Shown one piece after another: positions 63,548-64,000 of a stretch of 64,000 bases of DNA. Positions within the stretch are counted from its first letter, which is position 1, and every line of letters starts with the position of its first letter. The stretch comes from Opitutia bacterium (GTDB taxonomy: Bacteria; Verrucomicrobiota; Verrucomicrobiia; Opitutales; Opitutaceae), in the NCBI GenBank assembly GCA_947453695.1, contig CANGHW010000006.1, positions 1 through 64,000 on the forward strand, given 5' to 3'. Position numbers and translations under genes: made by a program. The notes under the pieces are model-generated. The model ran no database searches and was not told where the DNA came from. It was given only the letters and a program-made list of their open reading frames with translations.

Positions 63548-64000
63548 TCAGTAGCGGGTGATGACTTCCTGGGAATTGAGCAGCACGCGTGCGAGGGTCG
63601 TCCACGCGGCGAGTTCGATGGCGTCGCCCGGAGGCGGTGGGGAAATGCCGACCCGGAGCAACTTGTCCGCGTCGGCGGGCGCCGCGCGGTAGGTCTCGCG
63701 CTGCGTTTTCAAAAACGCCGTGAGCGAGGCGACCTCCGCCGGCTTCGGCGCGCGGGCGAGCGCGAGCGCAAACGCCGTGCGCAGGCGTGCCGCATCGTCC
63801 GCGCCACCGGCCGTCACGATGCGCACGGCGAGGTGCCGCGCGGCTTCCACGAACGTCGGATCATTCAGGAGCGTAAGCGCCTGCTGCGGGGTGTTGCTCA
63901 CCACTCGTGCCGCCGCGCATTCGTCGCGCGCGGGTGCATCGAAATTCGCGAGCATCGGATGGAGAAACGTCCGCTGCCAGTGCGTGTAGACGCCGCGACG
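63548..64000 (-). CDS. PSD1 protein, DUF1553 C-terminal part (cut by window edge)
   Basis: The frame is open for 150 codons plus stop to the window edge (RRGVYTHWQRTFLHPMLANF, then SNTPQQALTLLNDPTFVEAA and VLLNSQEVITRY). It matches the end of the DUF1553 domain of the PSD1 protein at 57659 (SNTPLQALTLLNDQQFFEFA; VLLNLDETITRE). The N-terminal cytochrome part lies outside the window. Partner of the DUF1501 gene at 62094. Confidence 0.9.
   Translation of the reverse strand, partial: RRGVYTHWQRTFLHPMLANFDAPARDECAAARVVSNTPQQALTLLNDPTFVEAARHLAVRIVTAGGADDAARLRTAFALALARAPKPAEVASLTAFLKTQRETYRAAPADADKLLRVGISPPPPGDAIELAAWTTLARVLLNSQEVITRY

Overview
The window looks like a chromosomal segment of a Verrucomicrobiota bacterium, probably Opitutales/Opitutaceae-like. 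The reasons are high GC content, PSD1/DUF1549-DUF1553 cytochromes paired with DUF1501 proteins, PVC-type haem-binding dehydrogenase-like proteins, a DUF6797-type cytochrome, an ECF sigma factor with a membrane-anchored extension, and a sigma/FecR/STN-TonB-receptor cassette. No rRNA, tRNA or CRISPR array was seen. The assignment rests on gene content, not on a phylogenetic marker.

Layout. (1) 1-4.3 kb: the cut-off 5' end of an IS630-type transposase; an ECF-like sigma factor with a C-terminal membrane and extracytoplasmic extension, followed by a membrane protein that carries the same extracytoplasmic domain; then about 1.5 kb of decayed DNA holding two broken sigma-factor genes, one joined to a copy of the 3' end of the neighbouring cytochrome gene. 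(2) 4.3-15.3 kb: a PVC haem protein, a Tat-exported PhoD-like phosphatase, a sulfamidase-like sulfatase, a neutral-ceramidase-family hydrolase, a GH105/GH88-type unsaturated glycuronyl hydrolase and an isolated nucleotide-processing (NDT/TIR-like fold) protein. (3) 15.4-33.1 kb, all minus strand: an FAD oxidoreductase, then sigma factor, FecR anti-sigma, STN-TonB receptor, three sulfatases, a PVC cytochrome/beta-propeller protein, and a PSD1 plus DUF1501 pair. This is a surface-signalling-controlled utilisation locus. (4) 33.1-33.9 kb: a spacer with a gene remnant and a small element bounded by inverted repeats. (5) 33.9-41.7 kb: a ThuA protein, an aldo-keto reductase and a sulfatase on the minus strand, diverging from a translationally coupled plus-strand trio: sulfatase, HGSNAT-like membrane acetyltransferase and sulfamidase-like sulfatase. 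(6) 41.8-57.5 kb: an AraC regulator divergent from a long plus-strand series: TonB receptor, sulfatase, FAD oxidoreductase, second TonB receptor, DUF6797 cytochrome, a sulfatase with no signal peptide, and a GPH-type symporter. (7) 57.7-64 kb: a PSD1 plus DUF1501 pair and a cupin, convergent with a second DUF1501 plus PSD1 pair that is cut by the window end.

Taken together this is a sulfated-glycan utilisation region with nine formylglycine-type (Cys) sulfatases. Three TonB receptors bind and import oligosaccharides, exported sulfatases remove sulfate, and several c-type cytochromes and flavoproteins suggest periplasmic redox chemistry on the sugars. The most striking unit is the overlapping pair of HGSNAT-like acetyltransferase and sulfamidase-like sulfatase. 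It matches two consecutive steps of animal lysosomal heparan-sulfate breakdown, with an iduronate-2-sulfatase-like gene elsewhere in the window. No SusD homologue, no polysaccharide lyase and no sulfatase-maturing enzyme was found in the window.
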